A stretch of 64,000 nucleotides of DNA from CAWGJF01 sp963715745 (GCA_963715745.1 OY970271.1:806001-870000), one strand, 5' to 3'. Positions 52,295 to 61,769 are shown, counted from the stretch's first letter. Notes: generated from the sequence alone by a model not told the origin. Numbers and translations are program-made.

Positions 52295-55200
52295 ATGATT
52301 GATAAGAAGTCACTTCTCATTAAAGAATACTTTCACAAAGTAAAGCAGGCAAATAAAGAGCATACAAAAAAAGAGGCTTTTAAAGATCTGTTGAACAGAC
52401 TTTATGCTGATGATAAAGATATTCTAAGGTTGATTGATAAAATTACACTTGGCGCTGAAAAGACAATTGTAAACATTCCTAGAAAAGAAAAACTCCATAG
52501 AGGTAGTGCAGATACTCTCTACAATAAAATAATTATTGAATTTGAAAATGATCTGAGGTTCACTCTTGAACACGCAAAAGAACAGCTTGCGGGTTATTTA
52601 CTTGGTCAACTGAGATCTGGCGAAGGCTATAATTTTACTTTGATTGCATCCGATTTTATTAATTGGAAAGTTTTTGCACCAGACATAAGCTCCCTTGAGG
52701 GGATTGAAAAATTACAGGAACACGAATTATTGCTTAACGAAGTTAAAGATGTTTCCTTTGTTTTAAATGAGAAGAATGTTGATGACTTTTATTATTGGAT
52801 AGATCGATTCCTTTTTAAGGAAGAAAAACAAAAAGCATCACTAAAAGGAATTGAACAAGCTTTTGGATATCAAAGCTATATTTTTATTGAATCATATCGT
52901 GAATTAAATAAATGGTTTCAGGAAGCAAAAAGATTTGGGGAAGTTCAGGTTTCTTACGATCAGTGGGAAAAATTCTTAAGTATTGCTTATGGTTCATTTG
53001 ATGTAAGAGATAGCGTTTTTCTGATCCATACTTACCTTAGTGTATTTTCAAAAATGCTCGCGTACAGTATTGTATCAAATGATGATTTCATTGATGACTC
53101 AGATCTAAAAGGAATACTTGACGGAACAATCTTTCACAAATATAATATCCGCAATTTTGTTGATAACGATTTCTTCCATTGGATTATTAGTCCCAAAAGC
53201 TTTAATAATCTTAAAAAAGTTTTTCGACTCTTAGCACAGGAAATTTCCCATTTTAATTTTGAAGATGTTGATGAAGATGTGCTCAAAGGTGTTTACCAGG
53301 AACTTATTGATATTGATACAAGGCACTCTCTCGGTGAGTATTACACACCTGATTGGTTATGTGAACGTATAGTAAAAGAATTTGAGTTTAAGAAAACTGA
53401 TAAAATACTTGATCCCGCTTGTGGTAGTGGTTCTTTTCTTCGAGCAGCTATTCATAGGATAAAAGAGATAAATCCAAATGTTAGTGTTGAAGAATTAAAT
53501 GATCATATTTATGGGATTGATATCCACCCCCTAAGTGTACAAATAGCAAAAACTACTCTACTACTTGCACTTGGTAAAGAAATTGTAAATGCAAAGAGAC
53601 CAATTTACCTTAATGTGGTGCTTGCAAACACTATTCTTGCCCCAAAGGGTGTAAAAGATTTATTCGGCAATGAGTTTCTTTTAAACATTGATGCGGAAAA
53701 ATATAATTTAACAACACAGATACTTGAAGACGTTAATTTATTTGATGAGGCTCTTGGGATTTGTGATGAACTTGCTGATCAAACAATGGGTAAGAAAAAA
53801 GAAACTGAGGAAGTATTTGAAAATATTTTTAGGAAGCAATTTAAAGCATTAGGGATAACAAAACAGGTAATAGATAGTTTTTATAAAATATACATTGGAT
53901 TAAAATCCGTCAAAGAAAATGGGCGTGATAGCATCTGGAAGTTTATCGTTCAGAACCTTTATAAACCATATTTTCTTGCGGATAAGTTTGATTATGTCAT
54001 TGGCAATCCTCCTTGGTTCACATATAGTACGATAAAAAACGAATCGTATCAAAACATTCTTGATGCTATTGCTACTAAATACGAGGTAAAACCTGAAAAG
54101 GTCGCAAATTATCCTCATCTTGAAATCGCATCAATTTTTTTAGCTTATTGTTCAAGCTATTTTCTAAAAGAAGGTGGTAAAATAGGTTTTGTATTGCCAA
54201 GAAGCTTTTTCAGTGCCGATCACCACGACAACACAAGAAAAGGAACCGCTAAAGGATTTCGATTAAATCAAATTTGGGACTTAGAAAAAGTTTCACCGCT
54301 TTTCAGAATACCAAGTTGTGTTTTTTTCGCTGAGAGGTATGACAAGAAATCTACTCCAATTAATAATCTGGATGGGATAATTATTGCTGGGAAGTTAGCG
54401 GAACACAACTGCAACTATTCAGTTGCAAAACAAACTTTAAAGGAAGAAGCCGTAAAATACTTTTATAAGAAACAGGGTAATTCTTCGGCTATCTCTACAA
54501 AAAAATCTAAGAAAAGCGAACAATCAAATCCTTATAAAAAAAACTTCAAACAAGGTGCTACAATTGTTCCTCGATGTTTCTATTTTATTGAATTTGATCA
54601 GGAGATACCTCCTGATTTCGAAGATAGGATATTAAATGTAAAAACTTCTGAGGCCATTGAACCTGATGCAAAGAAGCCTTGGAAAGGATTACGGTTTAGC
54701 GGGAAAATTGAAAGTAGGTTTTTATTTAGAACAGCAATTTCAAAAAGTATTTTGCCATTTGCTCTCTATAAACCAGCCCTTGTAGTTTTACCAATGATAA
54801 TTAAATTAAACCAACAGGACAATAAAGAAATAATACTTCAAACTGCAGAAGATCTTAGACAGGACGGATTTTTGAATGCAGCAAAATGGTTTAAGAATGT
54901 GGAAAGTGTTTGGGATATTCATAAAACTGAGAAATCTAAGAATATGACAAATCTTGGAAGGTTAGATTTTCAGAGGGGAATAGTTGAACAAAATCTTGAT
55001 TCACCTTATTTAGTCTTATATAATTCCTCTGCAAAGGATGCAAATACCGTTGTTGTTTCAAGGGAAGATTATAATTTAGATTTTATTGTGGAGAGTAAAG
55101 CTTATTGGTTGGCAACATCTAATCCTAATGAAGCATTCTACATAAGTTCAATTCTGAATTCATCTGTGCCAAATGAGATGATGAAAGAATTTCAAACAAG

Positions 55201-55462
55201 GGGTTTATTTGGAGTTAGAGATATTCACAAAAAGATACTCGATATCTACTTTCCCCGTTTTGATGGTAGCAACGAAATACATCTTAAACTTGCTGAACTA
55301 AGTAAATCAGCACACAGAAAAGCAGCAAAATATTTGGTAGATAAACCACCACAGAACGAGTTATCAGCAACCCGTTTAGGTAGGCTGCGCCTTGATATTA
55401 AGAAACACCTAACTGTAGAGATAAAGGAGATTGACAAATTAGTAAAGAAAATAATCTCATAA
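52295..55462 (+). CDS. Eco57I-type N6-adenine DNA methyltransferase, possibly fused to a nuclease
   Basis: 1055 residues. The middle holds a gamma-class N6-adenine methyltransferase: LGEYYTPDWLCERIV, motif I DPACGSGSFLRAA (Asp373) and motif IV NPPW (571-574) in FDYVIGNPPWFTYST. The N-terminal ~150 residues (LHRGSADTLYNKIIIEFEND, with Asp73, Glu82 and Glu84, then AKEQLAGYLLGQL) recall the type I/IIG PD-(D/E)xK region, although the final Lys is not evident. The C-terminal half probably recognises DNA (RTAISKSILPFALYKPALVVLP; FQTRGLFGVRDIHKKILDIYFP). Single-chain type IIG-like architecture. BREX PglX is the alternative comparison, but no other BREX gene is present. Confidence 0.85.
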   Translation: MIDKKSLLIKEYFHKVKQANKEHTKKEAFKDLLNRLYADDKDILRLIDKITLGAEKTIVNIPRKEKLHRGSADTLYNKIIIEFENDLRFTLEHAKEQLAGYLLGQLRSGEGYNFTLIASDFINWKVFAPDISSLEGIEKLQEHELLLNEVKDVSFVLNEKNVDDFYYWIDRFLFKEEKQKASLKGIEQAFGYQSYIFIESYRELNKWFQEAKRFGEVQVSYDQWEKFLSIAYGSFDVRDSVFLIHTYLSVFSKMLAYSIVSNDDFIDDSDLKGILDGTIFHKYNIRNFVDNDFFHWIISPKSFNNLKKVFRLLAQEISHFNFEDVDEDVLKGVYQELIDIDTRHSLGEYYTPDWLCERIVKEFEFKKTDKILDPACGSGSFLRAAIHRIKEINPNVSVEELNDHIYGIDIHPLSVQIAKTTLLLALGKEIVNAKRPIYLNVVLANTILAPKGVKDLFGNEFLLNIDAEKYNLTTQILEDVNLFDEALGICDELADQTMGKKKETEEVFENIFRKQFKALGITKQVIDSFYKIYIGLKSVKENGRDSIWKFIVQNLYKPYFLADKFDYVIGNPPWFTYSTIKNESYQNILDAIATKYEVKPEKVANYPHLEIASIFLAYCSSYFLKEGGKIGFVLPRSFFSADHHDNTRKGTAKGFRLNQIWDLEKVSPLFRIPSCVFFAERYDKKSTPINNLDGIIIAGKLAEHNCNYSVAKQTLKEEAVKYFYKKQGNSSAISTKKSKKSEQSNPYKKNFKQGATIVPRCFYFIEFDQEIPPDFEDRILNVKTSEAIEPDAKKPWKGLRFSGKIESRFLFRTAISKSILPFALYKPALVVLPMIIKLNQQDNKEIILQTAEDLRQDGFLNAAKWFKNVESVWDIHKTEKSKNMTNLGRLDFQRGIVEQNLDSPYLVLYNSSAKDANTVVVSREDYNLDFIVESKAYWLATSNPNEAFYISSILNSSVPNEMMKEFQTRGLFGVRDIHKKILDIYFPRFDGSNEIHLKLAELSKSAHRKAAKYLVDKPPQNELSATRLGRLRLDIKKHLTVEIKEIDKLVKKIIS

Positions 55463-55490
55463 TAATTATTATAAGCGGGAGAAATTAGTA

Positions 55491-56744
55491 ATGGATTTAA
55501 ATAAAAAACCCTGGGCACTTCCAACTATTTACGGAATAAAAAGCAGGATCGATACTAATCCAGATTATCAGCGTCCACCAGTGTGGTCAATTGCACAAAA
55601 ACAATTACTTATTGATACCATACTACGAGGTTATGACATACCAAAAATGTATTGGAGGCGCATAGGTAAGAATCCAGATAAATATGAAGTTGTAGATGGT
55701 CAACAAAGATTGCGTGCAATTTGGGAGTTTATGGAAGGTAAATTTTCTTTAGGGAAAGATGCAGACCCAATAAATGGGTATGATGTTAAGAATACGTGCT
55801 ATGTTGGCAAGAAAAATAAAGTCTTGGAGGATGACTTAAGAATCATTTTTGATACTTATGCATTAGATGTTATTATTATGAATGATACGAATGAAGAGGA
55901 AGTAAGAGAAATGTTTTTACGTCTTCAGAATGGAACAAGTTTGAAAGCCCAAGAGAAAAGAAATGCACTTACAGGGAACATGAGGGATTTTGTTAAAAAA
56001 ATAGCAGCTCACAAGTTTTTTAAGAATTGCAATTTTGATAATGTCAGATATACATATGATTTAATTGCAGCTCAAATGATTAAAATAGAATTAAATGGTG
56101 GTGCCTGTAATGTTAAAAATGCCGACTTGAATAAAATGTATAAGGAAAATAAAGCCTTCGATACTAACAGTCAAAAAGCAAAAAAAATTACCAAGGTGTT
56201 AGATTTTCTATTAAAAATCTTTCCAAAGAAAACACCCGAACTAGAAAGATATTCTGTTTTATCTCTTTATCTGATGCTCTCTTATTTAATAGAAAAATTT
56301 GTGTATAAAGGATTAGAAAAATCTATTAGAGAATGGTTTATAGAATTTGAAACTTATCGCAGGGAACAAAAGAAATTAAATATCGATGAATGTGATCCAG
56401 AAATTATAAGTTATCATGAAAAAACCAGTCACAGCACTGACTCTGAGGAATCTATTAGTTCGCGTAACGAATATTTATTAAGAAAATATTTTGAGTATAA
56501 CCCAAAGATCGAACAAAAAGATAATAATCGATTATTTACCCACGAGCAAAGATTAGCGATTTATAGGAAAGATAAAGGTATCTGTCAATTGAAAATTAAA
56601 TGCAAAGGCAAAAAGTGTGAGTGGGATAATTGGGAAGCAGATCACAAGAAACCTTGGTCTAAAGGTGGAGCCACGACTGTTGAAAATGGACAGGTTGCTT
56701 GTCCTGAATGTAATAATGCTAAAGGAGCTTCTATAAAGAAATAA
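55491..56744 (+). CDS. DUF262 protein with C-terminal HNH nuclease
   Basis: 417 residues. The N-terminal ParB-like DUF262 domain has YQRPPVWSIAQKQLLIDTIL and the nucleotide-hydrolysing motif DGQQR (69-73). The C-terminus is an HNH domain: CQLKIKCKGKKCEWDNWEADHKKPWSKGG, with His385, then VACPECNNAKGA; four Cys probably hold a zinc. DUF262-HNH pairs occur in GmrSD-type modification-dependent restriction and in SspE, where NTP hydrolysis gates nicking of phage DNA. It lies 28 bases after the methyltransferase and is probably the cutting partner. It lacks the DUF1524 domain of GmrD. Confidence 0.88.
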   Translation: MDLNKKPWALPTIYGIKSRIDTNPDYQRPPVWSIAQKQLLIDTILRGYDIPKMYWRRIGKNPDKYEVVDGQQRLRAIWEFMEGKFSLGKDADPINGYDVKNTCYVGKKNKVLEDDLRIIFDTYALDVIIMNDTNEEEVREMFLRLQNGTSLKAQEKRNALTGNMRDFVKKIAAHKFFKNCNFDNVRYTYDLIAAQMIKIELNGGACNVKNADLNKMYKENKAFDTNSQKAKKITKVLDFLLKIFPKKTPELERYSVLSLYLMLSYLIEKFVYKGLEKSIREWFIEFETYRREQKKLNIDECDPEIISYHEKTSHSTDSEESISSRNEYLLRKYFEYNPKIEQKDNNRLFTHEQRLAIYRKDKGICQLKIKCKGKKCEWDNWEADHKKPWSKGGATTVENGQVACPECNNAKGASIKK

Positions 56745-56760
56745 ATGAAAAGGATCAAGA

Positions 56761-57288
56761 ATGATATCAGAAAATAAAATTGACCAAGTGGAAAACAATA
56801 ATAATAAAAAATATAGAGTAATTGAGCTTTGGAATAAATATGAAGATATCGCAATGCATTTTAATGATCTTATTCTTAAAATCAGAATTCAAGCACTGGC
56901 TGCCGTAGCAGCAATTTCTACAGTAGTGGGATTTTTTAATAGAAATGGTGAAAATGAATTTTCTTGGGGTTTGACTTTTGCAGTATTTTTCTTTCTGTGT
57001 CTGTTTTGGATCGCAATTTGGATTTTAGACTTTCGATATTACAACAGACTTCTTCTTGGGGCAGTAGACGCATTGTTGGAACTTGAAAAGGCCAGCAAAG
57101 TTAATGATTATATTAGTGAAATACAGTTAAGCACATTAATTGAGGATGCTGTTGGTGGAAATCATAAATTAAATCCTCAAGAACACAAAATAAAATCCGC
57201 TGGGAGAAATTGGTTTTATAGGGTGGTTTTTGTTGCATTATTTATAGGACTACTTTTTTCTGGATTAAAAGTATTACATCTCTTTTAG
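56761..57288 (+). CDS. small multi-pass membrane protein, SLATT-like candidate effector
   Basis: 175 residues. A soluble N-terminal ~45, a closely spaced pair of helices (IQALAAVAAISTVVGFF; WGLTFAVFFFLCLFWIAIWIL), an amphipathic segment (YYNRLLLGAVDALLELEKA), a soluble loop and a C-terminal helix (VVFVALFIGLLFSGLKVLHLF). The two-helix core with a following helical segment is reminiscent of SLATT-type 2TM effectors in nucleotide-signal defence systems; this is a shape comparison only. Last gene of the operon, 16 bases after the nuclease gene. Membrane disruption on infection would be the predicted role. Confidence 0.65.
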   Translation: MISENKIDQVENNNNKKYRVIELWNKYEDIAMHFNDLILKIRIQALAAVAAISTVVGFFNRNGENEFSWGLTFAVFFFLCLFWIAIWILDFRYYNRLLLGAVDALLELEKASKVNDYISEIQLSTLIEDAVGGNHKLNPQEHKIKSAGRNWFYRVVFVALFIGLLFSGLKVLHLF

Positions 57289-57393
57289 TCTATTGGTTAA
57301 TGAACAATTGTTTCTCCTGAACGCAAATAGACATTGAAATATCATTTGGTATAAGAATTATAATATAATTTATTCATTAAACACAAAATTCAT

Positions 57394-57411
57394 TCAGAAA
57401 TTTAGTCAGAA
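57394..57411. repeat. integrase arm-type repeat, right end of island
   Basis: TCAGAAATTTAGTCAGAA, exact copy of 50065-50082, 40 bases inside the attR-like repeat. Confidence 0.6.
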
Positions 57412-57450
57412 GTGTAGGTTAAGTAATTGGCAGGTATAGTTAAAATAATA

Positions 57451-57478
57451 GCTCATAACCCGAAGGTTGTAGGTTCAA
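57451..57478 (+). repeat. attR-like direct repeat of the tRNA 3' half
   Basis: 28 bases identical to 49928-49955, with no tRNA 5' half in front. The bases after it (TCCTCCGCCACATT) diverge from the tRNA end, so the site has decayed or came from a different tRNA 3' end. Confidence 0.78.
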
Positions 57479-57871
57479 TCCTCCGCCACATTCCCCTACC
57501 CCCGTGATTGGAGGAGGATGGAATTCCTAGAAATATGACAATCGGTTTCCATTTTCTGCAAGAAATTTTCCAAGTTTACCCGATCAACCGTACAGAAACT
57601 GCAGGGACAGTTCAAATCTTTTGTTCTTTTCCTGAATAATAGGGATTTGAATTGTTTTCGTTCCATACTATACAAAAGTATGGTAATTAATTTTGAGAGT
57701 AAATGCCGAATATTTTTATAAGATAAAGCAGTAATTAGAAAATATATTTGTATGCTTGTATCTTAGCCGAAATAAAAAGAAAATTTAAGGAGATATTAAA
57801 TTACAGGAATATATTATCGAAGTATGATTTAAAATTTCATAATCTATATATAAAAATTAGGTTTCTAGTCT

Positions 57872-58597
57872 ATGAAAAGAAAATGCAATTACAAAATGCT
57901 GTTGTTATTACAAGGGCTGCTAATATTAATAGCTACATTTAGTGGTTTTGGCCAAGCTGAAAAGTTTGGGCTTACAGAAAAAGGCTCCCCAAAATTACAA
58001 TCATATTTTTCGACTCTGGGAAAAACACTCAATAATACTTTATTTTCACCTTATGCCTCAGAGTATGCCAAAATTGAGAATATTGATACTTTAAAAATAT
58101 TAAATCAAATCTATGGAGAGATAAAAATTATAAAAACAGATGAACAGCCTAAATATATTAGTTCCTACAGGTACTTATGTGGAGATTGGACTTATTTTAT
58201 GTCTAATTCTGTTAGAGTCTATGAAATTATAAGTATAAAAGATACATTAACGAATAAAGTTTATATAGCAATATTACATAACAATCCTTCCACTGAAATA
58301 CCCTTAAATTTTGAAGGGTGGCAGTTAACATTATTTGACAAAAATTTTAATTTACTCTCATCGTATGATTTTGAAAAGAATAATCAACTTAGTGCTAAGT
58401 TGGAAGGAGATATGTGTTACACTGATTTGAGATTAGTTAAAGGCAGAATAATTGTCGTAATTACTTATACAATTACAGGCAGTGGAGGTTTTCCCGAAAA
58501 AGGTGAATTATATGAATTTAAAATTAATAACGAGAAATTGGAATTATTAAAATCTGATAGAATAAAGAATGGTAGGTTAAAAAGCTGGATGAATTAA
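57872..58597 (+). CDS. secreted protein of unknown function
   Basis: 241 residues with a signal peptide (MLLLLQGLLILIATFSGFGQ). The mature part is mostly beta-strand, with three Cys and no recognised motif (ISSYRYLCGDWTYFMSNSVRVYEII; LNFEGWQLTLFDKNFNLLSSYDF). It stands alone just outside the island and is the last plus-strand gene in the window. I cannot name its family. Confidence 0.65.
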   Translation: MKRKCNYKMLLLLQGLLILIATFSGFGQAEKFGLTEKGSPKLQSYFSTLGKTLNNTLFSPYASEYAKIENIDTLKILNQIYGEIKIIKTDEQPKYISSYRYLCGDWTYFMSNSVRVYEIISIKDTLTNKVYIAILHNNPSTEIPLNFEGWQLTLFDKNFNLLSSYDFEKNNQLSAKLEGDMCYTDLRLVKGRIIVVITYTITGSGGFPEKGELYEFKINNEKLELLKSDRIKNGRLKSWMN

Positions 58598-58746
58598 AGA
58601 ATAAAACAATGTACTTAACTAACTATAAGTAATTCAATAAGGGAATCTCAATGATTGTAACTGCGACCGGATCAATTTTTTTCGGGATTGTATACTTGTA
58701 AATCAAAACTCACATCTCAAAAATTACCACTTAATTTGTCAGATTA

Positions 58747-59775
58747 TCAATTGTAAATCAATCTAATTATTTCATTGCAAAACTTTTGGGGTTCTTCGAA
58801 AAACGGAAAATGTGCTGAGTTTTTGAAATAAACAATTTCTTTTTTAGGCGCCTTAATTAAGTAATAATACTTTGTTATTAGTTGGTGAGGTGTAGTATAA
58901 TCATAAGACCCCACAAAGAAATAAACAGGGATTTTATAATCTGTAATTTCATTAAGTATACTATTGCTCAAAACATTGTACTTCATATTTTGTGAACTGA
59001 ATGAAGAACCTTCTGAAACATTAAGAGCTTCAGGTAAGGTATACTCAGGTGCAGTCAATCCCGCCCAAATTAAAGGGAAAAATGAATTGCTGTTTTTTAA
59101 TTCACCTCCAAACTTAAAAAGCCACTTTTCAAAATTATTAGTATTTCTTTTGTCCAAAGATAAAATGATTTCATTCTCACCACTTTTAATGGCTTCATTT
59201 CTAATAAATTGTTCCTGATAAATAATTGAACTATCACTATCTACAACCTGGCCAATGCTTACATAGGCATTAAACAGGTCAGGACGCATATCAACCAAAA
59301 TGCTTCCAATATATGTTCCGAACGAATGTCCCACAAGAAAAATTTTGTTTTGGTGAAAACGATTTCTTAGTGTCTCAATTAAAGTAAAAGTATCCTTGAT
59401 AATTTGTTTAACATTCATACTTTCAATAGATTGCTTATTTTTGTAATACGTTTTCCCTGCTCCGCGTCTGTCCCATTGCACTACTACAAAATCTTTTTCA
59501 AGAGGTTTTTGAAAAGTATGTGCTAAATACATTATTGGCATACCTGGACCACCATGTAAGAATAGCAAGATTGGATTATTTCTATTTTCTCCTCTAATTA
59601 AAACGCATTGTTCCAGGCCTTCAATTTTAATGTATTCAAGAGAAGATATTGAATTGTTTCCATCAGAATTTATTTGAGGAGTCCTTGCAGGCCAAAACCA
59701 CCAAATTGTCATTAAAATTACGAGCGATATAATAATGAGCAAAGTTACTTTAAATATTTTCTTTAATACCTTCAT
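58747..59775 (-). CDS. alpha/beta hydrolase (proline iminopeptidase-like)
   Basis: 342 residues. N-terminal membrane anchor (VTLLIIISLVILMTIWWFWPA), then an alpha/beta-hydrolase fold: oxyanion HGGPGMP, DRRGAG, nucleophile elbow VGHSFGTYIG (Ser), an acid candidate in FVGSYDYTTPHQL and the catalytic His in NSAHFPFFEEP. The HGGPG plus DRRGAG pair is typical of prolyl aminopeptidase-like enzymes. The anchor suggests action at the outer face of the inner membrane. Substrate unknown. Confidence 0.88.
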   Translation of the reverse strand: MKVLKKIFKVTLLIIISLVILMTIWWFWPARTPQINSDGNNSISSLEYIKIEGLEQCVLIRGENRNNPILLFLHGGPGMPIMYLAHTFQKPLEKDFVVVQWDRRGAGKTYYKNKQSIESMNVKQIIKDTFTLIETLRNRFHQNKIFLVGHSFGTYIGSILVDMRPDLFNAYVSIGQVVDSDSSIIYQEQFIRNEAIKSGENEIILSLDKRNTNNFEKWLFKFGGELKNSNSFFPLIWAGLTAPEYTLPEALNVSEGSSFSSQNMKYNVLSNSILNEITDYKIPVYFFVGSYDYTTPHQLITKYYYLIKAPKKEIVYFKNSAHFPFFEEPQKFCNEIIRLIYN

Positions 59776-59923
59776 TAGGAGATCTATTAATATTTGTTGT
59801 GTGTTTGAAAGCGGTGATTTTTAGCAATATGTTTCCCCCAAAAGTATCTATCTTTTTCAAATAATAATTTCTTTCTTAGAATCTACATTGCTGAATATCT
59901 GTTTTTATTTTTTTTGTCCTTAA

Positions 59924-60676
59924 TTATTTAATAATACTACCGCCATAAAATTGAGTCATATCCATAGCAAAATGAACCATAAAAAACCACCAAATATCTC
60001 TGGATTTGCTTAATGCTAATAGTACTAAAACACCCAAGCTTGTATCTATTATTAGACTGGATAATTCAATTAAAGAAGCACCATTAGTTAATAAGCTTGG
60101 AATATGCGCAGCAGAAAATAGAGTTGCAATAATCAGGATAGACCATTTATCACCGATCCAGGATGACAGTCTTACAAATACTAATACAATTGCAACATCT
60201 TCCATAAAAACCTGAACAAAGTGCGAAAAATTCTGATAGTGATAAATGCCTGATAAGATATTTAAAAATCCGTTTGCGTCACTTCTTGTTAACCAATAAG
60301 AAAAAATGCTGCAAAAGGCTAATAAAAGTCCAATGGATAAGCGAATCCCAATTTTTGATTTTGGGAGCCATAATGTTTCTAAAGTTTGTTTCCTGGTAAG
60401 AATAAGAATAAAGACTGGTGAAAAAATGATTACCTGATTTATCGCATCCAAAAATATATTAGCATTATTAGGTATTAATAATTGTCGTAAATATAATTGT
60501 CCAATTCCGATAACAGCAAGTATGGCCAAAATAGAAAAAATAAATTCTAAGTAAGGTTTGTCAAAATTAATCCTTTTATTTTTTCCCCAAAGGGATGGGT
60601 AGAAGTGATTTAATAAAAACCAGAGACCAGTTGCCGTCCCATAACCAAATATTAAAGAAACATAATGAGGACTCAT
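59924..60676 (-). CDS. CPBP-family (Abi/CAAX-like) membrane protein
   Basis: 250 residues, about seven helices. CPBP-type motifs are partly kept: VQVFMEDVAIVLVFVRLSSWIGDKWSILIIATLFSAAHIPSLL (motifs 1 and 2) and WFFMVHFAMDM (motif 3). Motif 1 is degenerate: ED replaces the glutamate pair EE, and the spacing to Arg is altered, so peptidase activity is doubtful. Role unknown. Confidence 0.65.
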   Translation of the reverse strand: MSPHYVSLIFGYGTATGLWFLLNHFYPSLWGKNKRINFDKPYLEFIFSILAILAVIGIGQLYLRQLLIPNNANIFLDAINQVIIFSPVFILILTRKQTLETLWLPKSKIGIRLSIGLLLAFCSIFSYWLTRSDANGFLNILSGIYHYQNFSHFVQVFMEDVAIVLVFVRLSSWIGDKWSILIIATLFSAAHIPSLLTNGASLIELSSLIIDTSLGVLVLLALSKSRDIWWFFMVHFAMDMTQFYGGSIIK

Positions 60677-60743
60677 AATTTGAAATTTAAGCCAAAATAA
60701 TTTTGTAAATAATTAGTTTAATCAATATCATTTTGACTGTATT

Positions 60744-61298
60744 TCATCCTGCATTATCGTAAGCCAATTTTATCCAATCAACAATTTCTTTGTTAACATC
60801 TTTTAATTCTGCGAGGTCGATTTTATGAGAACACATTGAGTTGGCTTTAGTAATTACTTCAAGTTTCCCTTTTGGTTTCTGTCCTTTTAGGTTGAGACCA
60901 ATTTCAAATCTTGTTTTAGCTGCAGGCTGTAAAATTGCGAATTGCTTTTTTCGTCTTAAACTTACGTAAGCATTTTTAGGGGCTATTTCTATATCCTTAC
61001 CAAACTTTTTAATTTCTTTTAGAAGCGTATTATAAAGGGGGAGGAAATGCTCTTTTCCCTTGTACTGTTTTTCAATCAATTTATCTTTATTCTCAACTGA
61101 ACCTGCATCAGAGCCTTTTGATTTATGAGCAACCAGATTAGCAAATCCGTGTGTAAAAGAATATTTTTCTTTGAGAAACGTTATAATCTGTCCGTGCTTT
61201 TCAAAGTTTTGTTTATTAACAATTTCAATCCATTGTTTTAATGTCTTTCCTGTATTTTTATGAAGATTTTCCAACATTGTTTTTTCTGCTTGATCCAT
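60744..61298 (-). CDS. DUF4287/DUF5655 domain protein
   Basis: 184 residues. N-terminal DUF4287 (NTGKTLKQWIEIVNKQNFEKHGQIITFLKEKYSFTHGFANLVAHK) followed by a DUF5655-like domain (LYNTLLKEIKKFGKDIEIAPKNAYVSLRRKKQFAILQPAAKTRFEIGLNLKG). Both are uncharacterised cytoplasmic domains commonly found together. The ribosome site GAGGAT precedes the ATG. It lies 9 bases after the SRPBCC gene, in the same direction. Confidence 0.85.
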   Translation of the reverse strand: MDQAEKTMLENLHKNTGKTLKQWIEIVNKQNFEKHGQIITFLKEKYSFTHGFANLVAHKSKGSDAGSVENKDKLIEKQYKGKEHFLPLYNTLLKEIKKFGKDIEIAPKNAYVSLRRKKQFAILQPAAKTRFEIGLNLKGQKPKGKLEVITKANSMCSHKIDLAELKDVNKEIVDWIKLAYDNAG

Positions 61299-61307
61299 TT
61301 TATCCTC

Positions 61308-61751
61308 TTATTTTTGTTCAAGATATTCTTTTAATGTTCTCAATACAGCTGGCCAGGCACTTTTTACTGAGTCAAAATACCAATCCATATCTTCTTCTTT
61401 GTTATCAGGATAAGGCCATTGTTTTAGATAAAGGTTTGTACCATTACTTATAGAGCTCAATTCTATTAATAATTGAAAAGGACCCAGTATTGGTCTATCC
61501 GGATTTAAATAAAGTATGTTTGTAATATGAAGATTTTTCCCAGATACATATTTTTTAATAATACCTGAGAAAATATATTTGAATCCATTTTCAGAAATAT
61601 TCCAGGCAAGTGTATAGTTACCATTCTCTTTTAAATCAATAAAACATCGTTCCACATCCCACCATTCTTTTAATTGATTTGCATCAGTAAATGCGGACAA
61701 TACATTTTCAACTTTGGCGTTTATTTGTATAGTTGATTCGACTTTTCTCAT
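61308..61751 (-). CDS. SRPBCC (AHSA1-like) protein
   Basis: 147 residues, START/Bet v 1-like ligand-binding fold: VESTIQINAKVENVLSAFTDANQLKEWWDVERC at the N-terminus and the long C-terminal helix SAWPAVLRTLKEYLEQK. Such proteins bind hydrophobic ligands or act as Hsp90-type co-chaperone domains. A second SRPBCC protein lies two genes upstream in the same run. Confidence 0.87.
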   Translation of the reverse strand: MRKVESTIQINAKVENVLSAFTDANQLKEWWDVERCFIDLKENGNYTLAWNISENGFKYIFSGIIKKYVSGKNLHITNILYLNPDRPILGPFQLLIELSSISNGTNLYLKQWPYPDNKEEDMDWYFDSVKSAWPAVLRTLKEYLEQK

Positions 61752-61769
61752 AGGATAAATCTGATCTTA

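Larger units (their letters stand above)
57289..57871. other. 583-base region with island right end, no gene recognised
   Basis: Holds the 18-base arm-type repeat (57394-57411) and the 28-base tRNA-derived repeat (57451-57478). The ~390 bases after that show no sustained open frame, only scattered stops, and look like decayed sequence. A TATATTTG word near 57740 could be part of a Bacteroidota-type promoter for the 57872 gene. Confidence 0.55.

Noticed and set aside
51047..57288. Cassette as a BREX, DISARM or Ssp locus
   Set aside because: No pglZ/brxC, no drmA/B/C and no sspB/C/D genes are present; only single domains are shared with those systems.
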